Shown here piece by piece: positions 25,017 to 37,800 of a DNA stretch of 55,274 nucleotides. Under the pieces are notes generated by a model. It saw only the letters and a list, made by a program, of their open reading frames with translations, was not told the origin of the DNA and did no database searches. Where the stretch lies: the NCBI GenBank assembly GCA_000349905.1, contig KB722761.1, positions 122,291 to 177,564 of the forward strand. Direction: 5' to 3'. Each line of letters begins with the position of its first letter. The first letter of the stretch is position 1. Source of the stretch: Volvariella volvacea V23 (Eukaryota > Basidiomycota > Agaricomycetes > Agaricales > Pluteaceae). A program made the translations under genes and the position numbers.

Positions 25017-25969
25017 TTCCAAGATTGAGATTGTTCAAAACGAGTGGGTATGCGATGTAGCAGGTCAGGGTGAGTGGTTGAGAGTGAGCAAACAAGCGGG
25101 CTGGTGGGCGGCATTGGACGTTCAGGTTCATGATCCGTTCCAGCCACGTGTGCCTGCGTTACTCGCTTGACAAACAACCCCACTCTCCAGCCCGACGCGG
25201 TCACCGACGCCGGCGCCTTGCACAAACTTATCTTCCATTGTAACTGGGGGCACAATATTGCACGTCGCCACCCAAACTGCGCGCAGAAAACAGGTCACAG
25301 ATCCGACCACTACTGCATAACCGCTGCCACTTGGCGGGCCGGTGGAGTTGAAACGGGCATACCAATACATATTATATGTCCAGTAAGTAAAGTGCGTCAA
25401 GCAAATGTATTAAGTTTTAGCCGTGTCCAATGTTCATTGCTTGACAAGTCGACTCGTGGGATGCAGCCCTTGAGGAATTGATTCGTTGGCCATAAAAACG
25501 AAGCCTTCCACACATGTGGGGTAATGGGCTCGAAGTTGCCTCACAGTTGTCAGGTCAAATGAGGCTACTCACAAAACTGAACCGAAGATACCGGGACCAC
25601 TAATAGATGCCCTTACGGGCATGGTAGGAATGCTGATGACATTTGTATTGAGCGATATGACAAGATATACCACAAACCGGCGGAACTTCCCCACAGATAT
25701 AGAACGCTCGGAGGATATCGCCACGGGTTGGTTCGTAGGTACCACGCAAAGAGCTGAACTCGAGTGAGACTACCCTCAAGGTCCTGGTTTGGTGTGTGCC
25801 GAATCCCTTAAGACGATTGCTTGGCCTGCACCCTTATGCTGTTCGGCCTGTCAACCTGTCCAATTGGGTAGTATAGCCAGCGAGATGGATATCATCCCAT
25901 TGTAACAAAGCCATATGCTGTATGATTGAACCCAGGATAAGTCTGCAATCAGACATACAAAAACTCCAC
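25017..25969. other. Intergenic region, ALDH7 promoter side
   Basis: Between the ALDH7 start and the JIP5 stop, same strand. No conserved coding frame or RNA gene recognised. It should hold the ALDH7 promoter and the JIP5 3' UTR. Confidence 0.55.
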
Positions 25970-28112
25970 TCATAGATCGCTGAAAAAATGCTTTTCAGTC
26001 TGTACCTCATTTCTCCCTGGTTTTCTCTTCTTAACAGCCAATGAATTTTTCTCCTTTCGCTTCCTCTTCTTGGCCTTCGGAGCATCCGAGTCCGAATCCA
26101 CTCCCTCTGTGACTATGGTTGTCTCCTTGTCGTTATCTTCACCCAACTCCGCGGACCCTTCCACTACATCCTGCTTATCCCCAGTTTCTGCTTCATTGTC
26201 GCTATGCTCCCCACCTTTGTCAGATAAATCCCCGTCCTCGTCCGAGCCATCCTGCCTGAGATCTAGGCGTGCGGTGTCATCCTGATCTTCATTATCCTTC
26301 ATTTCGAACGCCGCCACTAGATCTGTCAAGCGCAGCACGTCTTCGTGTCCCACACTACCGACCCACCATCGGCTGAAACCTCCTTGGCCTCCGGAATGTT
26401 CCTCACTGTCACTCTCCTGGTCGCGATCGTCGTCTGAGCCACTCGGGCCTCGCACGACTCCCCTTCTCCCTAACCTATTTTCAGCATCATTCTTTTTTTG
26501 CTGCTTACTAACGACTTCTTCTCCCAGCGTGACCGTATACTCTCCCCCTCCAATAGCAATTCGCTCAACCGGCATCTCGCCATGATCTGCGATCACACCC
26601 AATAGTTTGGTGGGAAAGAGTTGCACAGCTCGGACGAAGCCATCTGATGACCCCGTGAGAATGGTGCTAGAGGTGTCGATATTTGGTAGGGAAGGTGGCA
26701 GGGAACATAGGGCGTCTATTGAATGGGGATGCCTAAAGTTAGGATGTTAGCGACTGCCCAAGCTGTACCCGTGTCCAAGGACCCTTCTAGGCGTCGTGCC
26801 TTTACTCACCCTGGTATGCGGTCTACGCAGTCACCCCAGCCGCTGCTTCTATTGAATATCGACATGATCCCTAGTTGCGTCCCGACAACCACTTTAGTTG
26901 CTCTATAATTATCAAGTCATTAGTCACGATCTGTTCGGTAAATAATGTGACAAGGGGGAGGCAGAATGGAACCCAGTAGAGACACATGGCGTGCCCAATT
27001 CATTGCAGGAGACTATTCACACTCCTTAACCTTAAGTGTCAAAACAGGGCATCGCAACAGCATGCCAGTACAACATGTGAAGGACCCCTTTAAGTATAAC
27101 ACCATCACGTCGAAATAGCACCACTAACCGAGGGTGTTCTGAGCGAAAGCAACGGAGCGCCAGGCAGACGATAAGGAAAATATAGGAAATTATAAGCAGA
27201 ACAATCATATTTCTCACATACCCTTTGATAGCGACGATAGACAGAAGTTCGTCCTCTTGATCCTCGGATTGGGCAAAAGGCTCCAGTTTTTTCGAGCGAA
27301 CATCCATGACCGACAAAGTGCCGTCACCACTGCACCGCAACCAGTGCTTTTAGCGATATGCGCTCATGACGAGAATGGAAGGAGGCCATGCTAGAACGGG
27401 TGGCCTCTCTTACCTGGTTGCCACGAGCTGCTTTTTGTCTTCTAACCATAAGAAGTCGGTGATGTAGTCAAAGTGCTGTTTATAGGTTCGCGTGCATTCA
27501 CGCTGTCGCGGATCCCATAGCTGCATCAATGGCAGAAGAAACACTGAATAGATGTCCTTTAATGTCGAGCGAACAGATCACAGACCTTGATGACGCCATC
27601 ATCATCGCCTGTAGACACCAGCCACGGTGTCAAGCACTTTATTCGATTGATAGTTGAACTGCAAATGGATGGGATATCCACAGAAGAGATGCTCAACTGC
27701 TGTATACAGGCTTCATTACGACACCAAACTCACTCGTGTGCCTTCTTCCGTACTTCAATTTGTTCAGTTTTGGTATCAATTGTACTTTGTGCATCCCAAA
27801 AGGTTATCAACACCACCAGCCACATAAAATTTGCAACAGAAGGGTCGTACGACAGCATAAGGGATCGGGTACTGAAACTCACCTTAGTGCCTTAGCCTTT
27901 CCAACAGCAAAAAGATGCATTCCATCATGATCTATGCTCAGTCCTCGACATGACCGTTTCGTTGGTCGAACAGAGAAAGTTTGCTCGTGCCCTCCTTGCT
28001 CATTATACGCAAACGCCTTCACCTCCCCAGTTAAGAGTCCTGTGTACGCAATTGCATGCGTTGGGTGGAATGCTAGGTCGAATATCTGGGCTCCAACAGG
28101 AATTTCAGGCAT
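25970..28112 (-). CDS. JIP5: WD-repeat protein JIP5/WDR55-like, ribosome biogenesis
   Basis: Seven exons: 28112-27883, 27784-27734, 27658-27586, 27520-27414, 27329-27222, 26902-26810 and 26732-25970; phases agree and give 474 aa. The start MPEIPVGAQIFDLAFHP is typical of fungal JIP5. Beta-propeller blades follow: TGLLTGEVKAF, STGDDDGVIKLWDPR, TSGDGTLSVMDVRSKK, VVVGTQLGIMSIFN and LTGSSDGFVRAVQLFP. The C-terminal half of exon 7 is acidic and ends in a basic nuclear-type tail (KAKKRKRKEK). JIP5/WDR55 proteins are nucleolar WD40 factors implicated in rRNA processing. Intron 5 is 319 nt, while most of the others are 59-98 nt. I am confident of the family; the exact exon 5/6 boundary relies on a single good acceptor. 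Confidence 0.92.
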
Positions 28113-31100
28113 GGGATGAGCCCAGCTGGAAGCTTGGTGATGGGATCCAAATTTGTGCTTGACCGGAATTTGCCGGCCCTGGCGGAGACTCTGGCGGAGT
28201 CGATCTCATTCAGCTGCACAGTTAGTTCCAGAGCAGACAAAAAACTTTGATTCAGGCAGACGGGTAAGCGCGTTGTAAATTCTTCGCGAGTCCCTTTATT
28301 GATACTCATTAGTGCTTCATCACAATGCGGAGGACATCCTGATAGCCTCTATGTGATCATGTTCAATAGTGAAGGGGATATCCGCTTCCAGTTGCAAGCA
28401 GAATCTGATTCAGGTACGAACCTAAGATGGAATCTTCATTAAGAGGGGCCAGGAGAACACGGCCGCGTCTGCGGTTTTACATTCGCAACACAACTCGGGT
28501 CTGCTGAGCGTGGCTTCGGCCGTGTCAAGCCTTGAATGTCGGAATCACGACAACTGAACATGAGGGGTTAGCCTCGCAAATTATCAGGGTTTGGAACGAT
28601 GGCGTCGGTTCGCTTGAATGCCCAAAGCATACACAATGAACTGATCACGATGGTAGATTGTCCCTTCACACGACCCCGCATCTCATAAATTTTCAGTAGT
28701 GTCTCAGTCCGTCGCCTCGAGCCAGTCCACATCAATTTGTACGACCCCAACCTAACTCGAGAGAGCTGTTTTCGCTACAGCTAATCACCCATCACACCAT
28801 CATAAAGCAGTTGATCCCCCAACTGGCTATGGGATCATATTCCTACCTATCACGAATCATTCAAAATCGATCACCAGCGTGCGGCTACGCGGTGACCACC
28901 CAGCTTCTACCCGGCCCAACGCGCCTTCTCGTCTCGCGTAAGGAGACTCCACCACATCACATCAGGCGCGTACAATCAATCATTCTAGACCGCATACATT
29001 CAAGCGGTCTTCGTGAAAGCGCTTTCGCATATGATGGCACATCGTGGATGAAGCAAAAACCCGAACCGTGATGAGTGCTTCGGTGTTCGCCTCGATTGCG
29101 ACCCACCTTCGTGCCGGCGGGTTTTCACCAGACCAACATATAATCATTACCCTGGTCCTGTTGCCTCATGACCACGAATAATCTGTTCCACTTATTTTCC
29201 AACAAGCATTCATTCCGACGGGATCAGAAAGAAGCTTACAGATCCTTCAGTTATATTCTAGCGGATTGAAGCCCGTCAAGTCCATTTTGCTCCATATGTC
29301 ATTACCACGAGGGTTGTTGTTGAAAAAAACTAAGGGAAGGACTAAAACGATGAGGCGAAACTGCATCTGTCAGTTCAGTTTACAATCATCTGAGTAATAT
29401 ATATTTGACTCACTGTCTATCTGTCAGAACGCCCATTTGATGCTGATTGCACGTGGTACTCCTATACTCACGTTTTCATTTCAATTGAGCATTTCCTTTC
29501 GTCCCAGTCCGGTTGCCAGGCAAAACAATTGATCACTATATTCCTACACATCTACAGATCACAAAGATAGGTGCCGAGAAAGCCTTTTGGACGATAGAAT
29601 CCATCACCATACTGTAACCAAGCATTGCGAGTCGGTAGAAGTAAGAAGACAGTTCAGCAATACTGAAGATACTTCCATTGATGAAAATTCTCCTTTCAGC
29701 GGTGCGCAGATCAGGGTTGCTCCTCGAATGACACCGGGAGATGATCGATTCCAGGCTAATGTTGAATGTCTACTTCAATTCCGGCTCGCTGACACTTGCC
29801 TGATGGCCGCACCTTCGCCTGTGTTATCTATGGGGGCAATATCTATGTATCCATGAAGCAAAACTGCTATTCAAACAACCCTCAGAGCCCAGACCGTTCA
29901 TCCACACGACCATCACCTCCCTGTCAGAACGTTCGTGTGATCGCGGTGTATAATATATAAATTATGACACTACGAACCAAGGACATTCGCGATGTATCGT
30001 CACAGATATAGGAAGCATTGTTTTTTTCGCTTCTTGGTTTTTATACGTGCGGTGAATGTGCCTATCTGCCCCAAACTGACTGATGGCCAATTCGGTGCCG
30101 AGAATGAGGGGCTATGACGTATGGAAATCCGCATTGATATCAAAGTAGGACGACGGCTTGAGCCCGAAAATAGGGCGAGTGACTGTGATCAGCTAAACGC
30201 AACAGCGTGCCTGCTATAGCGCTTGTTTTATCTGCCCATAAAAACGGGTTTAGTGGCTACTAAGGTATAAGCTGTATGTATGTGCAGAAAAAAGCGGTCC
30301 AACGCCCGCAACGTGCCTCAAAAACCACGAAGGTAGTGGAGCGCGAACAAGTAAAATAGCCTGAGGTAGATAAAATAAATAGAAAGTAGCGCTACCGGAA
30401 AACGCTCTGAATGGGGAGCACTCCTGGTAGCTTGAAGTCGGATCAGACCAAGCAAGAACTGATAGAAAACCCAGTAAGAGTGGAAAGCCCTATGAGCGTG
30501 ACGCTTTTGCGAAAGAAAAAGGGTGCAGAAAAATAGGGGTGTATACAGTAAGGTGCTTCAGTACAGAAATTGCTGGCACCAGATTTCCAGGCATAAAGCA
30601 AAGCGGTGCACAGTAATTCATGATATACATATGTTCACAAGACATTTCTGGACGCCTTCCTTCATTCATCTCGAGATGCATAAAACATGATTAATTCCAC
30701 CACGTTCGACGTGGCCACACTCCAGTAAACTGGAGAAGGTAAGACAACAACTACCCGAGATGTGCAAAGCGTCAAGTACGAAAAAAAACAACACGTAAGC
30801 GATCATGGAACAAATTGAAGAGCAGATTAGACGATTATACAACCTATCCTGAGGGGGAGGGAGTTCGGAGCATGTGCATGACAAGAGCGTAGCAAGGGAA
30901 AAATGCAAGTCGTACATAAAAAAGTGCAAGGTGGTGATGATAAGGATGATGAAGGTATAATAAGTGCCGCTGGCATGATGAAGGTGTAATGATGAGGATG
31001 ATGAAGGGGTATGATGATGATGAATAAATGCGCAAGTGAAGATGAAGGACATAACCAGTCGTGAGTCGGAGGAGAATTAAGGAAATGGTCGAAAGCGAAC

Positions 31101-31271
31101 ATAGCAAGCAAGAAAAAGGAAACTCGGATAAGCAGGAAAAATCCAAAATGAAGACGACGACGAAAACGAGTCAAGTGCCCGCACGGGAGGGGAAAAAGCC
31201 AACCTCCCAAACCGAAAAACAGAGATAGAAAAAAATGGAGGAAAAGACATAACTCAAGTCCTGAGAGGAGA
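28113..31271. other. 3.2 kb intergenic region
   Basis: Separates the JIP5 start from the stop of the F-box gene. A plus-strand frame beginning with ATG at 28590 is open for about 28 codons and then breaks repeatedly; it could be a relic but matches nothing I recognise. The right part (30660-31210) is AT-rich with ATG/GAT microsatellite and is probably the 3' UTR of the F-box gene. No transposon or RNA gene recognised. Confidence 0.5.
30937..31028. repeat. GAT/ATG-type imperfect microsatellite
   Basis: Runs of GATGAT, ATGATGAAGG and GATGATGATG variants over about 90 nt downstream of the F-box gene. It produces His/Ser-rich shadow frames on the minus strand. Confidence 0.7.
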
Positions 31272-33393
31272 TTAAAAACTTTGATCTTGCAGCGCCACTA
31301 AACGGTTAAAATGACGACACTCCGGTGCATCCAGCCCCATACAAATCTTCCTATACCTCGCCGGCACACCTCCCCCCGAACTACTTCCACTGCTGCTGCT
31401 CCCACTCCCACTCCTCACCGAAGGAGTCGCAATAGAATAATGCCCCAGCGTCGTCGTCGAAGCCGTCATCGCGGACCGCACACTTCTCACATCCATATCC
31501 TGCACCGACGCCGCATACTCCTCCTCGTCCAGGGCGCCTCTGTGGTCCCAGAAGACGCTCGAAACGCATCTCCGGAGCTCTCGTAGAGTTCGCTTGGGGA
31601 CGTATCTGCATTGGTATAGTCGGAGACTTCGCAGAGTCACCTGACAGACGCCGTGTCGCTGTCTAAAGGCTGACATGAGGACGTCGAGGAAACGCGAGTC
31701 GTCGAGGTCAGTGTAGGAGTTGGCGTTTGTCCCGGGCTTGAGCATATATCCACCTGAGATGCAATCTACGTCGTATAACAGGATGTCGCAAAGATGAGGT
31801 ACAAGCAGCGTTTGTGGATGTCGTAGCTGGATCGTGATGCTCGACGATGTCGAATACGTGCTTCCTCGATATCCAAACGCAAACTCAGCCGGCTCCTCGT
31901 CCTCTGACTCCATAGCGTCCAACAATAAAGCCCACGCCAGACCCGACGGAGGGTATCCATTTATTTCCAAAACCTGCAAATTCGCCAGAGGTTTCAGAAG
32001 CTTCGCCCAGATCTTCTGCGTAACGAGTTCCACGTTCTGCAGTGCCAGAGTATGCAGATAATGTACCGGCAAGGCCTTCCAGACGGACAACAACCAGGTC
32101 ATGTAGACCTCATCCTCGTGGCAGTGGCTGTCTGGGTTGAAGACCAAATCTAGGGCGGCGTTTTCCCATGACGAGTGGGCGTAATAGCCACGAATGCGGA
32201 GTTGTTGGCCAAATATGGGGTTGGGGCGTGCTTGAGCATTCATGAAACGGAAGGACTCTTCACGACAGGACATGACAAGCTTGTGGAAGGACGGGGGCGG
32301 TGACGGTGACGGGCTCGGCGAAAGTCTAGACGCTGTGGATGCGGCAGGGCGAGGGTTGTTCAGGTGGAATGTTAAAGCTCGAGCCAGCCGCTTCATGCTT
32401 GAGGCATGATCGTTGTTCGGCCCGTTCAAGTGATTAATGGCGCATGTTATCCGGACATTTTGAGGGAGGATTAGGTGGTCTAAGAGTTGCGAGACTTCGA
32501 GGATGGGGCCTTCAAGGGTCAGGGTTTTGAGCATGGGAAGACGGATGCACTTTGTGCTATCCATAGGGCTACCAGGGGTGATGGGAAGGGGCAGTGCGTC
32601 AACAAGTGTGAGATGCTGGAGTTGCGGGTATCGCGCGAGAGTGGCCAAGAAATCTTCAAATTTCGGTCGTTCCGAGGCCGGGAGAGAATACAAGCTGAGT
32701 TGAGTGAGACGGGTATAGCGGGGTGAAACAAAGGTGAACGGGCAACGATGAAGTTCGAGGTTCGTTAGAGAAGGAAACGAAGGGGCGTGACGGATGTCCT
32801 GGTGAACGATCTCTCCATTATTCCTGTGCCCCAAGATGACCAGAGTGAGTGATTTAACATCAAGATGAGGCTTAACCAGAGCTTTCGTGAGGGCCTGGAA
32901 GCCATGTAGTGAAGCAGTGATATCTATCTCCTGAATGCCAGGCGAAGAATATAGAACATCATACATCAGATGGACATTGCGAGTTTCCACTGGTCCTCGA
33001 ACGAATAGTGGGACGGCTCTGGCTCGCTTCAGCGTGAGTTTCGTGAGTTTTTCGTGGGTGAAATCAATGTTGCCCCATAACTGCGTATTGGCCAACGCAC
33101 ATTTACGCCAGTAGGAGCAGACATGGGTGACGGTGATCCAGGTCCATTGGCGGTCGTTCGCACCGAGTCGAGCGCATATACTAAATATTCTGCAAAGCAC
33201 AGAAGATGGCAGCTGATGTATCGGGCGTCGTGCATTGTGTACCTTGCAACGGGGACGAGTCAGTGAATTAATCTCGATGGGTAGGGCGGTGGCTTACTCT
33301 TGCGTCATCGCTTCTCAGTCTTGAAGGTGACCGGGCTTCAAGACGAGGCGTGGATACGTATGACTCCATTATACGAGATGTCAAGGACACCAT
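31272..33393 (-). CDS. F-box protein with LRR-like body
   Basis: Exons 33393-33298 and 33242-31272 (55-nt intron) give 688 aa. Joining them places an F-box near the N-terminus: HQLPSSVLCRIFSICARLG, then WTWITVTHVCSYWRKCAL and LWGNIDF. This arrangement is characteristic of the large F-box family in mushroom-forming fungi. The body has irregular leucine-rich segments (LTNLELHRCPF, LQHLTLVDALPLP, LKTLTLEGPILEV, LHTLALQNVELV), suggesting a horseshoe substrate-binding region. A Ser/Gly-rich tract lies near the C-terminus. F-box proteins link substrates to SKP1-Cullin ubiquitin ligases; the substrate here is unknown. An upstream in-frame ATG at 33489 would add 32 residues, so the start is tentative. 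Confidence 0.85.
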
Positions 33394-34819
33394 CTTTCCA
33401 AATTGTTGACTGCTTTGGGTAACACAAGTGGCTTGTTTGGAAAGTGGTCCAAGTTGTATTAAGACGGATAAGGAATGAAGTGCTGACAAGTGCAGCGGTA
33501 GGGACGTGTCGATAATGGAGTGCAGGCGTACCGGACGACCTTAGGAGCTGGAGGGAGGGGAGGTGGGCGTAAGAGGATGAGGAGGAAGGGAGAGGTCAAC
33601 GAATGAAGGGAACGGGGCTGGAGGGAACCAGGACGGTCTTGTAGACACCTTGGATAATTCATGATAATAAACCAGGGGCTCCGAGAGAACAATTGGGTGC
33701 GATTACCGGCAGCAGCTGCAATGAGCATGCACGCCAAATTTACACAGCTCGCACAACAAAAAGAGGTCGCTTCTGATGGAGGACTGCCACATCCATAGAA
33801 CGCCGACCCTCCTCGATTAGCCCCATTAAGCCTCGTAACTGGGCGCCTGACGCTGCAATATGGTGCCTCGCTGATCATCGCAGGATTTGCTTCCGCTGAC
33901 CACGCAACATGGCCTCGCTACGATGGCTCTGAATCAAGCAACTCGACATTGCACTTCAGCAACTGAGCAGCGTCCATGGCATCCAGTGCCTGGCCTGACA
34001 ATAGGATAGCCATCAAAATGTGAAGATGCCCGGCATGAGAAGTGCACGACTGGAGCTGCCATTGTCCCTGCATTCGCCGGCGCTGAGCTTATTGTGTTCA
34101 CAACCCCGGTCCCACGACGTCCTGGCTGGGGACCAACGAGACCAAACTCGCCACAGCAGCCACATCAGAGCCAAATAGTACATCTGGTCCGTGCGCATCT
34201 GACACACTATATAAGCGATCTCCATGCATCTGGGCACCTCATACTTACCTTGATGGCGCACTCCCCTTCACGTACTGGGAGTGTGGGCTGTGGAGGCCCC
34301 CCATAGCACGGCGACCCTGTCCATACAGGGGGTGTCCGCTGTTTGTATGGGCTTCGGCTCATGCACCGTCCTAATATTTTCCTGTCCTGCTTCGGCCACT
34401 CTGGCTGGGCAGGCCTTTTTTTTCATGCTGGTACATTGTCCTAACCCTAACCCTAGTGTACACTTTTTTGGCTACTTGTGATGTGAAAGTAACACATTGT
34501 GACACAGAGCACACTCACACCCCCACCGCTACGTTTAATCGTCTGTTGATTAGAGGTATAGAAGCACAGCAATGCAATGATACAAAGTACAGCGAGGAAT
34601 CCATAGTTATTGCTAGCGATGAGGATTGTAATTGTAAGGTATAAATATTCAAAGCTTCGGGGAAATGCAAGATGCAGACAGAGCAAAGGGGACTTTGGGG
34701 AACGAGCTCGAAAAAAGTCCTAACAAAACACCTAACCCACGAAACAGTCTACGCGGCGCACAATAAAATATCATGGGATGAAGAAACAAGACACCAAATT
34801 TGATGAAACGCGGCGACGA
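33394..34819. other. Intergenic region between F-box gene and IRE1
   Basis: About 1.4 kb upstream of the F-box gene and downstream of IRE1. It contains a short telomere-like motif at 34440. Open frames here (for example 33459-33878 minus) are short and lack conserved motifs. Confidence 0.55.
34440..34456. repeat. Interstitial telomere-like repeat
   Basis: CCTAACCCTAACCCTAG, nearly three units of CCCTAA, the complement of the TTAGGG telomere repeat used by most fungi. It is too short to be a telomere and lies inside a spacer. Confidence 0.75.
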
Positions 34820-37800
34820 TCACTCGGGCAGCTCGAAATAGGACCTGAACATCGACTCCGTTCTCAAACCCGTCGTTCGAATGACCTCGTGAACGTGCAA
34901 GAACAATTTCGGGAACCTCTTGGTGAAATACGCCAAAAACCCTTCTGGCATAGGTCCCATATTCCGTTTCGCGTTTTCTGGTAGGTCTTGGTAGTGGTGT
35001 TTCTGTGCATCGTCAAACATTAGTCCGATTACCAGACATATAAGTAACGAGGACATACCTTGTTCCTTAGCGCTCTCAACAAATCTTGTACCGACTTTCC
35101 GTCATACTTCCTAAACTTGCCAAGATTCTCAATGAACGTTTTATCCAGCCTACTATGCCAGTCGTTCCCAACAATGCTCTGAGCGTCCTTCTCCAGCGTG
35201 ATGAGGTAAGGGTCTTTAGGATCCCTACACATAATCTCAAATCGATCAGATGCGTCTTGTAGAAAGTTCAACCGACGCGACGAGTCCCAGAAGAAAGGAT
35301 GTAACAAACACGTCATCGTATCAGGCCTGATCAAACCCAAATCAGCGAGAAAATCCTAACAATGAGCTCGTGCATCCACCTACCGTTTCAAAGCCTCGGG
35401 ATCCAACATCATATTAATCAAATCCACCGCCTCCGCGCCCTCCTCCCCAAACCTCTCCAACCCCTCCAAATTCTTCGCATTCTTCATTATATTAACCTCC
35501 CTCTCATACCTATCCCCAAACGGATGCCCTCCATTCGTCAACGTATAATAAAACAAACACCCCAACGCAAAGATATCCACCGACTTTGTCAACCTCGGTT
35601 TCCCTCCCTTCCTACTCGATCCATCGTCGCTCAAACCGCCAGTAGATCCAGTAACAGTAGCGGTACTACCGCGGGAAGAGAACGACGCTCCGTCATCATT
35701 AATCTCATCCAACTTGACCTCCCCTCTCAATATCTCCGGAGCCCTCCATCCGACCGTTCCAGCAGCCATAGCTCCGTAAGCCGTCGGCGCAAAACTCGTC
35801 TGGTCCACATCCAGCTTCTTACACAACCCGAAATCCGAGATCAACATTCTATACCCCATCCTTCCACCGCCTGCTCCCCATCCACTCCCTCCTCCACTAT
35901 TATTCTTAATCGGCGAAATCAAGATGTTTTGCGGTTTGATATCCCGATGAACGAGCTTCAACCCGTGCAAGTGCCTCAACCCGCTCGTAATCTGCTTCAG
36001 CGCCTTCTTGGGCTCAAACGCAATCGCGATATCTCTCCACTTATCCTCATTCGGGCTCTCAATGATATCCGCCAACGACGCCGGGCACAGCTCCAGCGCG
36101 ATGTACAAAAAGTTTGAGTGGGCCTCTTGGTAGTAGTATCGGATGACGTTGGGGTGGTCGTCGGATTCTTGGAGGATGCTGACTTCCCGAGAGGCCAGGG
36201 TGACGAAATCTTGGAGGAGGCGCTTGACGGCTACGGAGCGGCCTTGGAGGGAGCCTTGGAAGACTACTGTGCCATGAGAGCCGAAGCCTAAACGACGAAT
36301 TATGAGCCAAAGCACTCTATCGGGTCAACCTTGAACTTACCTAGAATAGTATCCGATACAATCAAAGAAGGGGTCGCTACAGCTTTTGGAGCATTCGCAA
36401 TCACGAGTGACGGCGATTGCTGCGCGGGCGGTGGCTCGACAGCAGGCAATACAGGTGTAGAAGGAGCCGGAGGTATAGCAGGTGCCTCTTGTTCACCGCT
36501 AGCTTGTTTCTTCTTCTTTGTTCCTCTCCTTCCTCTTCGTGTTTTCTTCTTTCCGGGCGTCGCAGCTGTATCTGGCTCACCGTCGCCCTCTCCTCCACTC
36601 TCTTCGCCATCATCGAATTTGACGGATTTGGCGTCGTTGCCGTTGGCGGTGAGTGGGGCGGCGGGGGTGGTGCCATTGACGCCATCGGGAGGTGGTATGG
36701 GGGAAGCGGGTTCTAGGACTATGCCCGGCGGCGATGGAGACGAGGAAGTTGGTTGGTCTGTCATTGATGGTGTCGAGACTTGAGGTTCATGCGCTGTATG
36801 CGTATTAGATTGGGTATTGGAAATTGATGACGTGGAGGCACTCGTGGAGGGATTAGACGCCCGCGTTAAATCCTCCTGGCCTATCACAGGTTTATTATCC
36901 CCTTCCGACGTGGACTGCTTATGGATTTCCTGTGCTTGTTTGACCGCACTTCTCGCGGTATCCTGAATGCTCTGGGATATTTTCTTCATTCCAAACCAGA
37001 GTGATAGTCCTCCAACAAGTAGTGTCACCAAAGCACCCTCCAAGAACCCGCTCCTTTGCACGATGACTTTCTCTTCGATCGCTGAGACTTCGGGTCGTGG
37101 GGGATGAGTGTGATGGGGGTAAGGTGGGATAGAGTGAACTATGGTCTGCCCCGATCCATGACTGTCATTGATCGTAGCAACAGCTCCGTCTGCTTGTTGA
37201 GCGCCCGTTGGATAGTGATGCGTAGGAGGATAAGTCTGCTGATACGGGTGCTGAACTGGCTGCACCTGATAAGCTTCTTCCTCGGATGATTCAACTCCAG
37301 GCACGCCAGGCAGTAGCCTGAGCATTCTCCTCTCGTCTGCATCGACTAGTTTGTGAATGCCAACAAAACACCTGCCGCTCTTCCCAGCGCCACCATTCTC
37401 GCACTGTTCTTCCCACTCTTCTCTTTCCTTCCTCGCTCGTGTGGTTTCGTCTACACTATTGGAAGATGATGGACCGCCTTCGATGAGCCTATTCCTAGTT
37501 TTTCTAGGACGATCCGTGCTGGAACCAAAGATCACGAGAGGGAATGTATCGGGGCTCATAGCGAAGAGACTTCCGGTTTCTTCAATCATGCCGACATAGG
37601 CTGAGCCAGCGTTAGGTAGAGTAGAAGCCGTTTCTTCATTAAAGTTCGGTAGAACGTCTTGAAGACGTGGGCGAGGCTGGAGAAGAACGAAGGGCTGCGC
37701 GTTTGGGCTGCGAGGATCGGGGTTGCGCAGGACGTCAAATACTGCAACTCTGGGTCCAAAGGGTAAACACACGAGGAAACCCAATGACAAAAGACGGAAC

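Noticed and set aside
28590..29071. Possible plus-strand gene relic between JIP5 and the F-box gene
   Set aside because: Repeated stops in all frames and no recognisable family; noted only as spacer content.
33459..33878. 139-codon minus-strand frame upstream of the F-box gene
   Set aside because: Cys/Ser/Pro-rich random composition; lies upstream of the F-box start and has no domain.
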